From Galbula dea (taxonomy: Eukaryota > Chordata > Aves > Piciformes > Galbulidae): a stretch of 64,000 nucleotides of DNA. A program made the position numbers and the translations under genes. The notes under the pieces were generated by a model. It did no database searches, was not told the DNA's origin, and saw nothing but the letters and a program-made list of their open reading frames with translations. The stretch covers positions 372,001-436,000 of the forward strand of contig VWZX01009100.1 of NCBI GenBank assembly GCA_013399015.1. The letters run 5' to 3'. The stretch's first letter is position 1. Every line of letters begins with the position of its first letter. This document shows positions 24,351-36,445 of this stretch, one piece after another.

Positions 24351-26699
24351 GCTTTTTATTATACTAATAAGGAAGCTCTGGAGGTGCGTTTGGCATGGTA
24401 ATCGGAACCCTAGAGAACTAGAAGCAGTTAGTATGTTCTGTGCATGTCCCCAGGGAGCAATGATGAAACTCCTCTTCTACCTTACCACTCCAGTTCTCCG
24501 TGTGTGGTCACCATAGTTTTTCCACCACTTAACCTCGTTATTTTTAGTATTGTTAGCATTAGTCGTCCTTTGGGTGTTTAATCCAGACTCCTTTAATTTT
24601 CTCCAGAACTCTGAAGAGCTGTTGAAGGCACACAGGGAGAAAAAAAATAACAATAAACAAACCAAAAGATGAAAAATGATCTTTTGAAACTTCTGCTATG
24701 TTGTTGACTTGCCTCCTAATGTCTTTTGTCTTTGCTCTTCTTTTATCACTAAGGACCCTGCTTGAATGTGTAATCTTGGTTTCTTAAACTTCATTTGTTA
24801 TTGTTTCTTTCTTCTCCACCCAAGATTAACATCCTGTGTGATGACATAGCTGGTTGTTGTCTAAATGGACGCGATGTAACCAACAAAATTGTGAAGGTTG
24901 GGTGGAGAAATATTTATACAGTTGTCTTAAAAATTACAAAGCAGGTTTGCCTTTTAAACAGAAGGTATTTCAACACTGTTATTGGCAGCATCAGCCTTTA
25001 ATTTTACAGGTGGCTAGCTTTGTAGTAGCATTCAGCAAACAATATTTTAATGGCATGTAAAAAAATTTCTCTAAAACGAAAGAAGAAGGAGGGCCATTTA
25101 TAATCTGTAATGAATACTTGCTGATGTGTCTCTTTATAATAGTGTGGTAGCGTCTCTGTCTGTCTTGGGGAAGTGCAAACCAGATTTACCTGAAACATTT
25201 GTACCATAATAGTCAAATACATAGTATTTAGATATGTTTTTCTTAATTGAGCTTATCTTCTCTGTGCAATGATACCTGACTCCTAGGTGTCTAACATTGA
25301 TTCCACTTTACCAAAACTGGGTTAGAGGAGTAAAAGTATCTGCCAGAAAAAAAGGCTTAGACTCCTGTGTTCATGCCCCACACCCACTCTTGATTTCTTT
25401 ACATTTCCATATATTTTTCCATACATACTTCCATGTGTTTTTACGTTTTCTTAGAAACATGCAGCTATAGCTACTGTTCTTCATGCTCCTTATAGCAAGT
25501 TCCTGACAGAGAGTGTGCACAGTGTGCTCTGTTGTACTGCAGATTCAATGTTCTGGTCTGCGTGTTCTTCAGACGCTGTTCAGAATACACTTCATATGAT
25601 TTTTCATGTGATAAGTCTGGACTAATGGGGTTGTTTTGTTCCTTTCTAAAGTTTAAAGTTTTGAAAGTAAAAGAGGAAATAAATAACACTGAGACAAGTT
25701 GCAGTTAATCTTAGTCTTCAGCAGCTACTCTCTGACAGGTATTGTCTAATGTAGAAAATATCCAGATGCTCTTGTTAGTGTATTTGGGCCAGTCAGTAAT
25801 TCCAGAGCAATATAAGGAACTGGGAATGGTGCATCAGGACAGACTTTCTCATTCTTTTGTATAAAACTAAGTCATCCTTCAGATAATCTGACAAATCCTG
25901 TTAAAGAATTCCTTATAATGGCTTGAAATTGTTGTTCTTTCACCCAGTTCCTTTCTTTTGAATGCAGAGTTGGGGAGATAGGGAGTCTGGTTCTAGAATT
26001 GCACATTAGCCTAGTCCAGTAATAACAGAACTGCATTGACTTCTAATCTGGAGTTATTCCACGTTTGGGCCAGGCTGCTAGGTCAAATCTAAAATGGACC
26101 ATATTCAGGCCCATGCCACTGAAAGGCCTGATAATTCATTGCTGCAGTAACAAAGGAGATGTTGGAGTTACAGATGTCTCTTTTACTGCGTATCATCCAG
26201 GCCAGCTCCTTCTACTTCAGTGCCAGAATTCTTGAGATGTGCTGGTTCAGGTTGTTGGAAATAGAGTTAAATTTGGAGTTCTGAAAGTAGATCAAACCCA
26301 AACCTCCTGTTTTTCAGTGTTCTACCTTACCTGAATTTGTACAACCTCTGGGTTTCTCTTTAGAGGCTCTTAAAGATAATATCACAGATCAAAGAGTAGC
26401 CAAAGGCTGATCATTTTCTTACTATTACTTAACAAGCTGCTTAAGAAATTTTTGTTTTTCATACAAAGTAAATGAAGCATAAATATTTTCAGACACTGCA
26501 GTTCTTAAAAGATGTGGTAAATTCTGGTAATGAAGTTCAGTTTCTAGGTTTTTGAAGTGCTGTGTACCAAACTGTTCCACTTTTGAAAATGAACTTATAG
26601 CACAATCAATATCCTGTCACCTTTAAGGAATGTTTTTTGTTGTAGTTCCCAATTTAATAGAAGGGAAATTTCTTTTTTCTTTGCAGTTTAGAACTTCCT

Positions 26700-27015
26700 C
26701 ACCAGAGAGGGAGGGGTGGGTGCTGACCTCCTCTCTTCAGTGACCAGTGACAGGACCCAGGGGAACGGCATGAGGCTGTGCCAGGGGAAATTCAGGTTGG
26801 ATGTTAGGAAGAGGTTCTTTACCCAGAGAGCGGTGGAGCGCTGGAACAGGCTCCCGAGGGAGGCTGTCATGGCACCAACTCCCATGGAGTTTAAGAAGCA
26901 CTTGAACAGTGCTCTTAGACACATAGTATGACTTTGGGGTTGTCCTATGCCTAAATAGGAGTTGGACTCGATGAACCTTGTGGGTCCCTTCCAACTCAGG
27001 ATATTCTGTGATTCT
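26700..27015 (+). mobile_element. CR1 LINE 3' tail (truncated ORF2 end plus 3' UTR)
   Basis: The frame from 26716 to 26931 reads SVTSDRTQGNG, then KFRLDVRKRFFTQRAVERW, then NRLPREAVMAP. This is the typical C-terminal tail of CR1 ORF2. A 3' UTR with GGAGTTGGACTCGATGA and GGGTCCCTTCCAACTCAGGA follows and ends in ATATTCTGTGATTCT, the CR1 terminal octamer repeat. It is severely 5'-truncated, as most avian CR1 copies are. The frame in the tail is still open, which suggests a fairly young copy. Confidence 0.9.
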
Positions 27016-29199
27016 TAGACCTCGTGTGTACTCTGGGTAAGTTGCTTCATTTGTGTGTGCAGTGTTTTTCTTTCCAACCTGTCTTTCCTTCACATAGACT
27101 GTTGAATGCTTCAGGTCTGGCTGCCTTCTACTCCATTTCTGCACAGTACCTGCACATTACCTGCAGAGTGGATGCCTTTTGAGGTCTCTAAGGAGTACTA
27201 TAATACAAGTTATGAGCATCAGGAACCATCACCATGAGACTTGTTTCTCTGAAGGACTAACAGCAAGCATTTGCAGATCACAGGTTGGGTATGCTTTGAA
27301 ACTTACCCATTTACTGTATCTGATTCTTGTTTCTCTGAATGCGTAGTGTTATTTCTAGGGAGATTGTTAGTTGTGGTAACAGTTTATGATAATGCTATGG
27401 TTACTAGAATAATGTCTCTTCCATTATCTGGATTTTCTGCCCTATACGGGGTTCTTTTGAACAAATGTCAGAGCATTGGTTATGTTCTGTTCCTGATAAA
27501 CCTCCTTGGAATTGTCCTCCTGGCATAGAGCCTTCAAAGCCTTCAGACCCCAAGGTAGAAATTGATTTGACATAATTTCAAATATTCAAGTTTTTCTTCT
27601 TCTCTGTGTAGTGTTTTCACATCATGTACTGGATAAACTGAATGTCCTGTGTTCCTGTATTACAACATTGGCTTTCAGCTTAGTCACATGCATTGTCTCT
27701 TCATCAGTAATGATGCAGTGGACTGGTGGACTTTACCATCGTCCACTCAAAGGACAGGTACAGGTTTCTTTCAGGTACTGGTATTCTGCTTGTATGGTAA
27801 TAGAAGGGAAAAGCTGAAGGCAGGAGACCTAAATATAAAACCCACAGATGATAAAATAGAATTTCCCTGGTTTTAGGAGAGATTTTTATTTATGTTACAG
27901 AAAGACTTGTTTCTTCTGTCTGTTTTGCTGATCATAGTATTCTTAAAATGATCCCATAATAGACAGGTCTTTGGAAGAACATGCCCAAAATAGAAACTTC
28001 ACTGCATACGGTGTTTGCATACAGTTGTTGTATAGGAATTTAGCTGGGCATTATAACAAAACTTCTGGCTCTGTAATTCATGTTACTGAGGACTTCTTGA
28101 TATATCTTGTTTGATTTAGAGTCATGCTGCTCTCTGCCTTTTTTCTGATTTGAACTTTTTGTGAAGCAAAAATTGAGCCTGTTTGAATTATGCTTTGTGC
28201 TACCTGAAGATTTGTTGTTCAAAACCGAGGCATCCAAATCCTGTTAAGGCTGGGACAGCTCGGCATCTAGTAGGACTTCAGCATTTCAGAATCCCGAGTC
28301 TGAGTCCCATTCTCCAACCACTTTGTCCTGCATGTTGTTCCTCATATTCTGCTTTTGGTGCTTTGGCCCCTGAAATACATAGCTTAGTGTTGGGAGCTTT
28401 TCCTTAAGATATCCCTCCCTTTTTTTCTGTGTGGAGCAGACATAACATACTTCATATAAGGAAGGAGCTTACTTTACATTAGAAGAGGAAGACCTGACCT
28501 CTCTTACTACAAGTGAAACTGTATTTTCCCTGCCTTGAAACTACCAGTGAAATACATTTTGCACTGACTTATAATGCTGTGATTTATGCTGTGATATGCT
28601 TTGTGATATTACAATGTCCTTTTGCCTTTGTGTTTGATTTTTTTCCCCTCTAATAAATTGTAGTGGGTTTGTCGTTGGTGAACAGGGGTATTTACCCAAA
28701 ATGCACTTAGGACAATGAGGCATTCTCCCTGCTGTCTGCTGCCTCAGAGAAGGAATCTGATGCATGTTTTTCTCCCCTCCCATTAATCCTATTGCAATTT
28801 TTTTTCTATATCTTTCCTCCTTGTTTTGAAATAGTATTAACAAGGGAGATATTTTTAAATAAACAGCTAGAAGGAAACATAATTCTTTCTCTCCTGCACA
28901 CACATGCGTGTTACACACAAGCACAAACGAATGACCAGAAGCAACTTTTTCCTTTTACATTTTGAACTTTTCCTTTATGGAAACCTGAGAAGAAAAGTTG
29001 GAGGACTTGTTCCTGTTTTTTCCATTCCAAGACATGCTAAGCAAGTCACTTGTCCTTTGTTATTTGGAGTGAAAATACTTTGATCCAGTTTTCTGAAGAC
29101 AATACTCATTTCATACGAATACTTAATCAGTAGAAAATGGGGAGGATTTAGTTTGTTTGTTTAGTATTTAACCAAGTGAATAAGGCAGATTAGGGGAAG

Positions 29200-29660
29200 G
29201 GGGGGAGACTGGACCCATAAACAAGGTGATATATAATATTTTTTTTCGTTCTCCTTTTAAATAAATACCGATCAGCTTTATGTTCAGAGACAATAGGAGC
29301 CGTTGGCTTAAATTTGCAGTTTACTGTATTTATGGCTGTAATATCAAGGTGCTGCCGTCGTAATTTCATGCCCCAATGAGAAGAGCAAGGTCGAAGCAAA
29401 TGCTTCCATCGGCATCTGCTAACACACTAACTCATAAACAAGGCCCGGCTGGATCAGGTGGCACGGAATAATACAGGCTAATGAAATACAGCACAGCTTT
29501 CCATTACTGTTAGTTTTTACAGTGTCGTCATTACGTGTAATTTATGTTTAAAAAATTCAATTTTATACAAGGCTCTGGGAAATAGGGGTCTGCAGGTCAC
29601 CCAACGACTTTTAACGGCTCTGAGAGTCCTTATTGCACTCTACTGTTCCAACAAAATGTT
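29200..29660. promoter_or_regulatory. Strong candidate conserved non-coding element
   Basis: Over about 450 bp the sequence combines AT-rich cores with preserved CpGs and no repeat signature. Examples are ATACCGATCAGC, GGAGCCGTTGGC, TTTGCAGTTTACTGTATTTA, GCTGCCGTCGTAATTTCATG, CCATCGGCATCTGC and TCGTCATTACGTGTAAT. This is the texture of deeply conserved vertebrate enhancers. It has no coding potential. The likely target would be a neighbouring developmental gene rather than PEX14. Conservation is inferred, not measured. Confidence 0.4.
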
Positions 29661-31439
29661 AATAATAAATAAAAAAAAAAAAGAATCCTCTTTTACTTTT
29701 TCTCTGGTTTGCATATCTTGCTCTGTCTTTTTAATTACAAGTGGCTAAAGAGAGTTTGGGGCTCTAGATGGTGTCGGGAGTTATCCCCTTTAGTGATGCT
29801 CCCAGAGGGGGGTCACTGTCTGCTTGCTTTTCTTTTGTCTGTCTATCAATCACCTGGGGTCCTGTAAATGGAGTAAACACAGCTGAGGAGAGGGAGATAC
29901 TTAACAACCTCTCTTCCAAACCCTCACCCTCTGACATTGCCCTCCTCTCCTCCATTACACTCCATTTTATTATAGACTCCAAAAAGCTTGGCCAGGAAGA
30001 GAAACTGCTGCCAGATTTATTTATTTATTTTTATTTGTTAGGCCAAAATAGTTTTTATGTTAACCTTTTCCTGCCCGGTTGGCTCACTGTAATTCATTGT
30101 GTTGTACTGTCAGTCAGGTTTGCCTGCCTTATTTTAGCACTGTGCAACTGAGGTTAGAGCACCTTTATCAGTTCTGATTGCTGCTCAGTCACCCTGATGG
30201 GTTAAAGTATATAATGATTCTTAAAGATTGCAATTGCATAATTAACAGTCTCGCAGATGAATAAAGCTGGAAGAATTCAAAGCTGTTGCAGTAACTTTTC
30301 AGATTACTTTTCTTTCCGCATTCTTCAGCCTGACAGTTGAGACCAGTCATTTTCCCTTTGATGTTTGGGCTCCTTTACAGAAAGTTTGAGCTGGAAGTGC
30401 AGCAGCAGGATGTTTACATTCAAATACAGCATCTTAATGTAAATGAAGGGTAAAAAAACAGAGTGATGTTTCTGAGGCTTTAGGTTTTGTTACGCTCTTG
30501 GGTTGGGTTCAGCCTCAGGAATTCTTCATGAACCAATATGTGTGATAGAAAAGGGATCAGAGACTTTGCCTTTTTGACCGTTTTGAAATGTGTTCAGCTA
30601 TGCCCAGGGAAGGATGTAGGACAAACATTTGATAAAAGAATGACCCAGCACTGCATGTAGCTGACTGAACAGGTGGAATCATTAGTCTGGATCAGATCCC
30701 AGAAGGTTTTTATGACGATTCTTTTAAAATGTGGCTATGTTCTTTCTGAGCAGAGTTGACTCAGTGGCTTCCAGGAACAGGAGTGTAATGTCGTTGCAGG
30801 GTGTCTACCAGTACCTCTTCCTTTTAGTCACCTGATACGGTGCACTAACTACGGGCAACCATGTAGTTTGTTGTAGCTAAACAAGTTGTCCAGTTCTATT
30901 TTGTTTTCTTTGTAGAAATGCATGTGTGAAGAAAACAGCAACAGATCCCACCCTCTGCCCCACAGCCCTCCCCTGCCTTTTGTCTCTGCAGAAGGGTAGG
31001 TGTGATGATTGCTCCAGGGTGGTCTGTCAGAGTGGTAATGAAGCTGGCTTTGGAAGCCCACAAAAGGCACTTAATTCTTTCCACCATCTTTCCTTATTAT
31101 GGCAGAACTCTTAATTTCTTCCTAACCAGATATTTTCTCCCTGAAAGTAATGTTGCCTTTGGGTTGTGAAAATCTTACTTGAATCACTGGATTGAGCAAT
31201 GCAAGGAGGAATGTAATGAAGAAAAAGATAATGCTTTGTGGATGGGATGGGAAAAAGGGTTGTCACTGAAATGTCAGAGCCTATGTCAGAGAAGGAGAAG
31301 AAAAAACTTAAGTGGGTCATCTAGTTAAGCTCATGCAAAGGTTTTCATAGCATTGCTACTGTGTCTCATCCAGAAAATAGAGAATGGATTTATGGTAAAA
31401 CAGTGAATTGGGACTCACATCTCCTTAGTTTTATTTTCT

Positions 31440-31610
31440 GACTGTCAAAGGTTCAGTTCTGACTTTGGAACACTTCTCTTATCTGTATATCTCACTTCTT
31501 CCTCATCTGTAAAATATGGCTAACAGTACTCCTCTAAGTACTCCTCTACTTCAGAGTGGTCATAAGAAGGACAGTATTTTGATGTACATGAGGTGCTTTT
31601 ATTTATAACA
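31440..31610 (+). mobile_element. MIR-like SINE relic (diverged)
   Basis: CACTTCTTCCTCATCTGTAA followed by AATATGGCTAACAGTACT and, after a small local duplication of AGTACTCCTCTA, a GTGGTCATAAGAAGGA segment. The order fits the MIR tail (TTCCTCATCTGTAAAATGGGGATAATAGTACCT...). Ends are approximate. Confidence 0.5.
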
Positions 31611-34600
31611 GGGCCTAAACAGACAGTGAAGTCATGAAAGTTCTTGGGCGAAGGAGCTTTTATACAATACCCAAGGTGCAAACACTAAGACATGTTCATG
31701 ACAACTCATTTTACTCTCTTAACTTGCTCTGATTCTGTGTTTGACTTCAGTTTACAGAGGCTGAGAGAGAGCCCTGAAAATTGAGTGGCAGCAGTGACAC
31801 TTACAAAAGAGGGTCAGTGAGAACCTTTGAGTGCAACACAGTCATGGGTGCTGGATTATTCAAATCAACACCCTGAAACCTGAAAAGGAAATTTTAAAGC
31901 TTTGTGAAAATTATGATTAATTCTTTGCAATGGCTGTGGTGCTCTAGAGGAATGAAATGGATGGCTGGGGGAAGGGAAGAGGTTTGCATTCCGTAGGGCT
32001 GTGAAGACAGTTTCCTTGCATCCTTCTCCTCAGCTCAGTCCTTGCTCAGTACCCTCTGCGGTTAGATTATTCCTTGCAGATAGCAATCAACTGGAAGGAA
32101 GTGTGTGTCTAATTTGCATGAGATTATTTAAAACAAAAAAAAAGGTCTGCATTAGTCAGGGTGATGGTAAACAACGCAAAGAGATGCCTTTTATAATATA
32201 GCCGTGGCTCAGCTTTCAAAGCCAAATATAATTCACTTACAATTGGCAGTTTCCTTTATTGTTCCTTTTAACCTTTTGCATTCTGCATGGTCTTGATCTT
32301 GCTGCAACTCCAGAAGAACTAAAATATTTTTTTTCCAAAACGTTGAGAAAGTGAATTTAGAGCAATTCTTCGGTTAAACTGAGGTGATTTTCTTGACGTA
32401 CGATTGAGAGTTATGTTAGACACAAAGCTATATTTATTGTGGCACTGCTTTTACATCCAAGGGAAGTGATATTACTTTTGGATTACCAACTTCCTTCTAG
32501 ATTAGAACAGTGAGTGGACAATGGATACTTTTTTATGTAATGCAGTGATAGAAGGACTGTGATAAAATAAAGCAATGTGAGATATTGAAAGAAGATGAGA
32601 CTTTGATCTGGTTTAGAAATTACCACTTTTCTTGTAATTAATACATTGAAGTTGAATAATTTGGAGCATAGAATGCTCATAATGTGTGCATACATGTGTG
32701 TAGGTGGTGAATCTGAAAAAACAACGTCAGTCCAAAGGGAATTTTGATGACTTAGTTATAATTGCCTGAGGACGCTCTTAGAATATTTGTACATTTTTGT
32801 TAGCTTGTGTGAGAAATGACAACCATGAGGACAGGTATATTTCTGAAGCCACAGATGACTGGTTGCAGTGCAGACTTACTCCATATATATGGTTAAGGAA
32901 TCAGCTCTGGGAGATTACTCCCTTGATGCTTGGAGGCCAAGATGACAGGGTCTTAAAAACGTCTTTGTTCAGATGAATAAAAAGGAGGTGTTCCAGTGTG
33001 ATAGCGCTCCCAGTGTTCTCCTCTGACAATTAAGAAGGGATGTAGTTGTGATGTTCTTTAGTGTAATGCCACTAATACCATGAAGAAGACCACTTCACAA
33101 GGCAGCAGAATAGTCCAGGGAAGTAATAACAATTTTCATTTGCTCTACTTTGCACAGGATTCAAACCAGGAACTCAAATGTGAAAGATTTCCCATCATTC
33201 TATCATTCACATCAACTTTTTCTTCACACTACAGAAGTGTTTAATGGAAGCAATGATACTTGAGTGTCCCTAGTTGGCAAGACCAGAATAATCCTAGAAG
33301 TGCATTTTATCTGTAGAAAATTGCAGGGTTTTTTCCCCCCCAAACAGAATGAGAATAGAAGGGGCAGTATGGTTAGCAAACAATAAGTATTGTTTCCTGC
33401 TCTCTTTGTAGAATGAAGTAAGGATCCTCCATGACTTCCGTGCATTTCTAAGTGTTAAATATTATCATATGTGCTATCTTTGCAGAGAACAAAATGCCCT
33501 AATCTGCTGGGAGCCACATTTGCAGCCAGCAGCTAATATTGTCTGTCTTTATGAAATTCCGTAGTTGCTAGTGATCTGCAGTGTTGGCATCTGTTTATGC
33601 CTTCTCCTACATTAGGTAATTAGGAGCTGGTTAAAACAGTTTTTCTGATCAGGACATCACTTTTTAGCATGGATTAGATACCATAAATACTGCTTTTGTG
33701 ACTAGAACAGAAGGCTGAGTTGTGTTCAGATGCCTTTTTCTACTCTCATTGCAAGTCTTGTTCCATTCTGTTACGTATGGTTTTGGTTCCTTATTCGACG
33801 CATGCATCAAATACAAGTCAAGGATTGATATTGTCAGACTGCAGGACCAAAGAGCAGGAACTTCAGATTTCTGATACTGTTTCTGGCAGGGACAATAATC
33901 TGTTATGTTAGAGAAATCACCTAAATTCAATGGATCAGTATCTGCAGTGTAGATAGAATAATATCTTACAAGAACTCACAGTATCTCATGTACTCACAGG
34001 AATAGGGAAAAGATCTCTTAGTAGTTATAAAGCCTTCTGAATACTAGAACTGTGTTAGTTCTTTATGATATTCAGTAACAGTTCTGAGATAGACTTGTGT
34101 ATTTATCTCTGGAAATACTGTTTGTGCTACAGATTATTCTGTCTAGACCCCCAGTATGCAGTGAAGTTTAAGAACCTGAAATGATTTCCCAAAGCTTAGG
34201 TCATATGCCCAGAAGCCTGGCCATTTTCTGTATTGTATCTCCCTGTAATGTTCAAAACCTAAGAGTTTTAATGGACTAAGTTCAGGAATTTCATCTACTA
34301 GCAATACTTCATTGATCTCAAGTGGAGATGATGGAAAGTGTTCCCATTTTTCTCCCCATGCTGTCATACTCATACCATTTTCTTCCCTGTGCTCAGTCCC
34401 TATGACTGTGTGAGAATCAAGTGGTCTGTCTCTTCTCTTTGAAGTCTCTTTCCATAAATCTGTATTCTCCCTTCCAGCCTTCATGAATGTTTTTGCATAC
34501 ATGCTGCATGTACGGTTAAAGGTCTTGAGTCACTTGACATGTTCCTCATAGCAGGGACGCTGGCTTTCGATCTGCTTCTGTGCAGGAGAAGAACAGCAAA

Positions 34601-35039
34601 TAATGCACAGCTGTCTGGGCCCCACATCGTGGTTGCCATCTGAGTACTGAGTTCTTTTTCTAGAGGATGTTTCTCCTCTTGGAAAAAATAATCCAGCTGT
34701 GCTTTCTTCTTCACAGATCCTGGTCGTTGAAAGTCCTTTAGCTGCTTTGCTTTTCCCCTTGTTGGCCAAATCCTTTCCATATGTTGTGGCCAAGTACAGA
34801 TGGTCATCTTGGCATTTCCTGGTGGCAGGAGTGACTGCACCAACATCTACCATGTGTGCAGTGTTACCACAGCTCTGCGTGAAATAAAAACCAGGTTGCC
34901 CTAGGGCAATCTAATCATGCAGCAATAGGCCGGGGCAATGCTAAGCTGAAAGTTTGGGCTTGGCCTTGTTTTGATCTGTTTTGTTATAGTTTTATTTCCT
35001 CCTTACATTCTGTGTCCCATTCATACTAATCACAGTCAG

Positions 35040-35480
35040 TCTTGATTTTTTCTTTTTATTTCTGCATTTGTCATAAAATAAAGCAAATTATTCCCGTCTT
35101 CGGAAACGATCTAGACTAATTAGTCGTCTAACCCAATAATTAGTTTTTTGTTTCCCTGTCTGTTTTCATGCATTATTGTTAGTTTTTTCCCCTCTTTTTT
35201 TTTTTTACACCATTACAGATTAAAATGAGCCACATTTGCAGTTGATGGTATCTTTTTTTCGGGGGAAGAATGGAGAATTGCAATAGAAAGCTACTTCAAA
35301 AGCAGCAATAAACTCAAGGATAAATTAAGGAAATTGAATGAGCCACATTTGGAAGCAGCGTTGAGGCTAATATTCTGTCGCTTAAGGTTAAATTGCAACA
35401 GAGAAAGAGAGAGGGAGACATTCCAGTGAATCCAAAATTGGGGAGGCATTACTGCTCAAGTCAGTGCCAAAATTCTTTGC
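35040..35480. promoter_or_regulatory. Candidate conserved non-coding element upstream of exon 35576-35698
   Basis: The block has a perfect 12-bp palindrome GACTAATTAGTC (35114-35125), then AACCCAATAATTAG, then GAGCCACATTTGCAGTTG and a second GAGCCACATTTGGAAGCAGC about 120 bp later. The repeated GAGCCACATTTG and the TAATTA cores suggest a homeodomain-type regulatory element. Retained CpGs (TTCGGAAACGATC, CTGTCGCTTAAGG) support constraint. No experimental or alignment support is available here. Confidence 0.33.
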
Positions 35481-35575
35481 AGCTTGAAAGGGTTCTGCCT
35501 GGCTTGAGAATTTAATTACGCGTGCATCAAGTGGGTAAAGGTGCTAAACTGATTTCATTTCCTCTGCTCCCCCAG

Positions 35576-35698
35576 GCCTGACAGATGAAGAAATCGACCT
35601 GGCGTTCCAGCAGTCGGGCACAAGCACGGACGAGCCACAGTCCCCAGGTCCTCCTGCACAGCTGGTGCCAACTCAGCCCTCTCACCCTGTGGTGCATA
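35576..35698 (+). CDS. PEX14: PEX14 coding exon (human exon 4 equivalent), end of PEX5-binding domain and linker
   Basis: This exon is 123 bp and follows a CTGCTCCCCCAG acceptor. It completes the Gly codon begun in the previous exon and ends one base into the next codon at an A-GTAAGT donor, the best donor in the gene. It encodes GLTDEEIDLAFQQSG, the last helix of the N-terminal PEX5-binding domain. A proline- and serine-rich linker follows (DEPQSPGPPAQ, then PTQPSHPVVH). The helix is nearly identical to the human protein, while the linker is diverged, as is usual for this part. It joins either the optional exon at 39686 or the exon at 42541, both in frame. Confidence 0.95.
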
Positions 35699-36109
35699 GT
35701 AAGTCACACTTCGAAAAACATCTGGTCCTGTTGCTTTCTGCCATGATTTCTGCAGCAATTTCACAGATTTCTCTGCCAGATCCTAGAATTCAGTTCAACT
35801 AATGCCACACTTCTTGTTGGAATCGGGCACCTGATGTTACTGTGCATGCACTTCATAGTTGTTGGTGTCTGTGACAAGGTCACATTACACAAGGAAAACA
35901 AGATGCAAATGGTCATTGTCTACGAACAGACATCATACGTACTAGCCTATGGCACCTCCAGACCTGGAGGTGTTATAGTCAATACAAATTAGATTCTGAC
36001 CCACTATAAGGACTTGAGAAAAGCATTTAGTCAGTGTAGGATTCAGTCTTCCCTTCTAAAACTTAAGATCTTGCTTCCCTTTATCAGTGTTTTTTTCCGA
36101 TGTTCATTA

Positions 36110-36172
36110 ATACTCCGTCGTGACAGAACTGATAGATTCTTGGATAAAAGGTGCTGTAGAAGTGCAACACTA
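36110..36172 (+). repeat. Ancient interspersed repeat fragment
   Basis: ATAGATTCTTGGATAAAAGG followed by TGCTGTAGAAGTGCAACAC resembles the GAGATCCTTGGATGAAAGGTGCTATAGAAGTGCAAA tail shared by old sauropsid and mammalian interspersed repeats. It is a short fragment, and I do not assign a family. Confidence 0.4.
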
Positions 36173-36287
36173 CTACATCTTTAGTTCTTGCAGAAGTGGA
36201 CTCTGTCCAGTAGCTATTGGACATCATCACAAAGTTTTGTATTTTACTTAGAAGACTTTTCTTTACTAGTCAGGCAACCTGTCAGTT

Positions 36288-36445
36288 CATAGCATCACGG
36301 AATATCTCAAGTTGGAAGGAACTTAGAAGAATCATGGAGCCAACTCCCTGCTCCTTGCAAGACTACCTAAAACTAAACCATATGACTAAGGCACTCATCA
36401 AGATGCTCCTTGAACTCTTGACAGTTAATGCCATGAGCAGTTACT
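36288..36445 (-). mobile_element. CR1 LINE 3' fragment, antisense
   Basis: TCATAGCATCACGGAATATC, TCAAGTTGGAAGGAACTTAG, AGAATCATGGAGCCAACTCC and TCCTTGAACTCTTGACAG match, in order, the reverse complement of the CR1 3' UTR (TCATAGAATCACAGAATATC, GAGTTGGAAGGGACC, ATCATCGAGTCCAACTCC, CTTGAACTCTGTCAG). It is more diverged than the CR1 copy at 26.7 kb, so probably older. Confidence 0.85.

Larger units (their letters stand above)
12173..35575 (+). other. PEX14: PEX14 intron, 23.4 kb
   Basis: The intron lies between GT at 12173 and AG at 35574-35575. It contains no recognisable protein-coding exon. Content noted separately: MIR-like SINE relics (20.3, 22.2, 24.2, 31.4 kb), a CR1 tail (26.7 kb) and several blocks with the look of conserved non-coding elements. 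A minus-strand frame at 34143-34853, open except for one stop, is discussed in the findings. The large intron early in PEX14 parallels the long 5' introns of the human gene. Confidence 0.85.

Noticed and set aside
26737..27144. 135-codon minus-strand frame
   Set aside because: It is the antisense of the CR1 tail.
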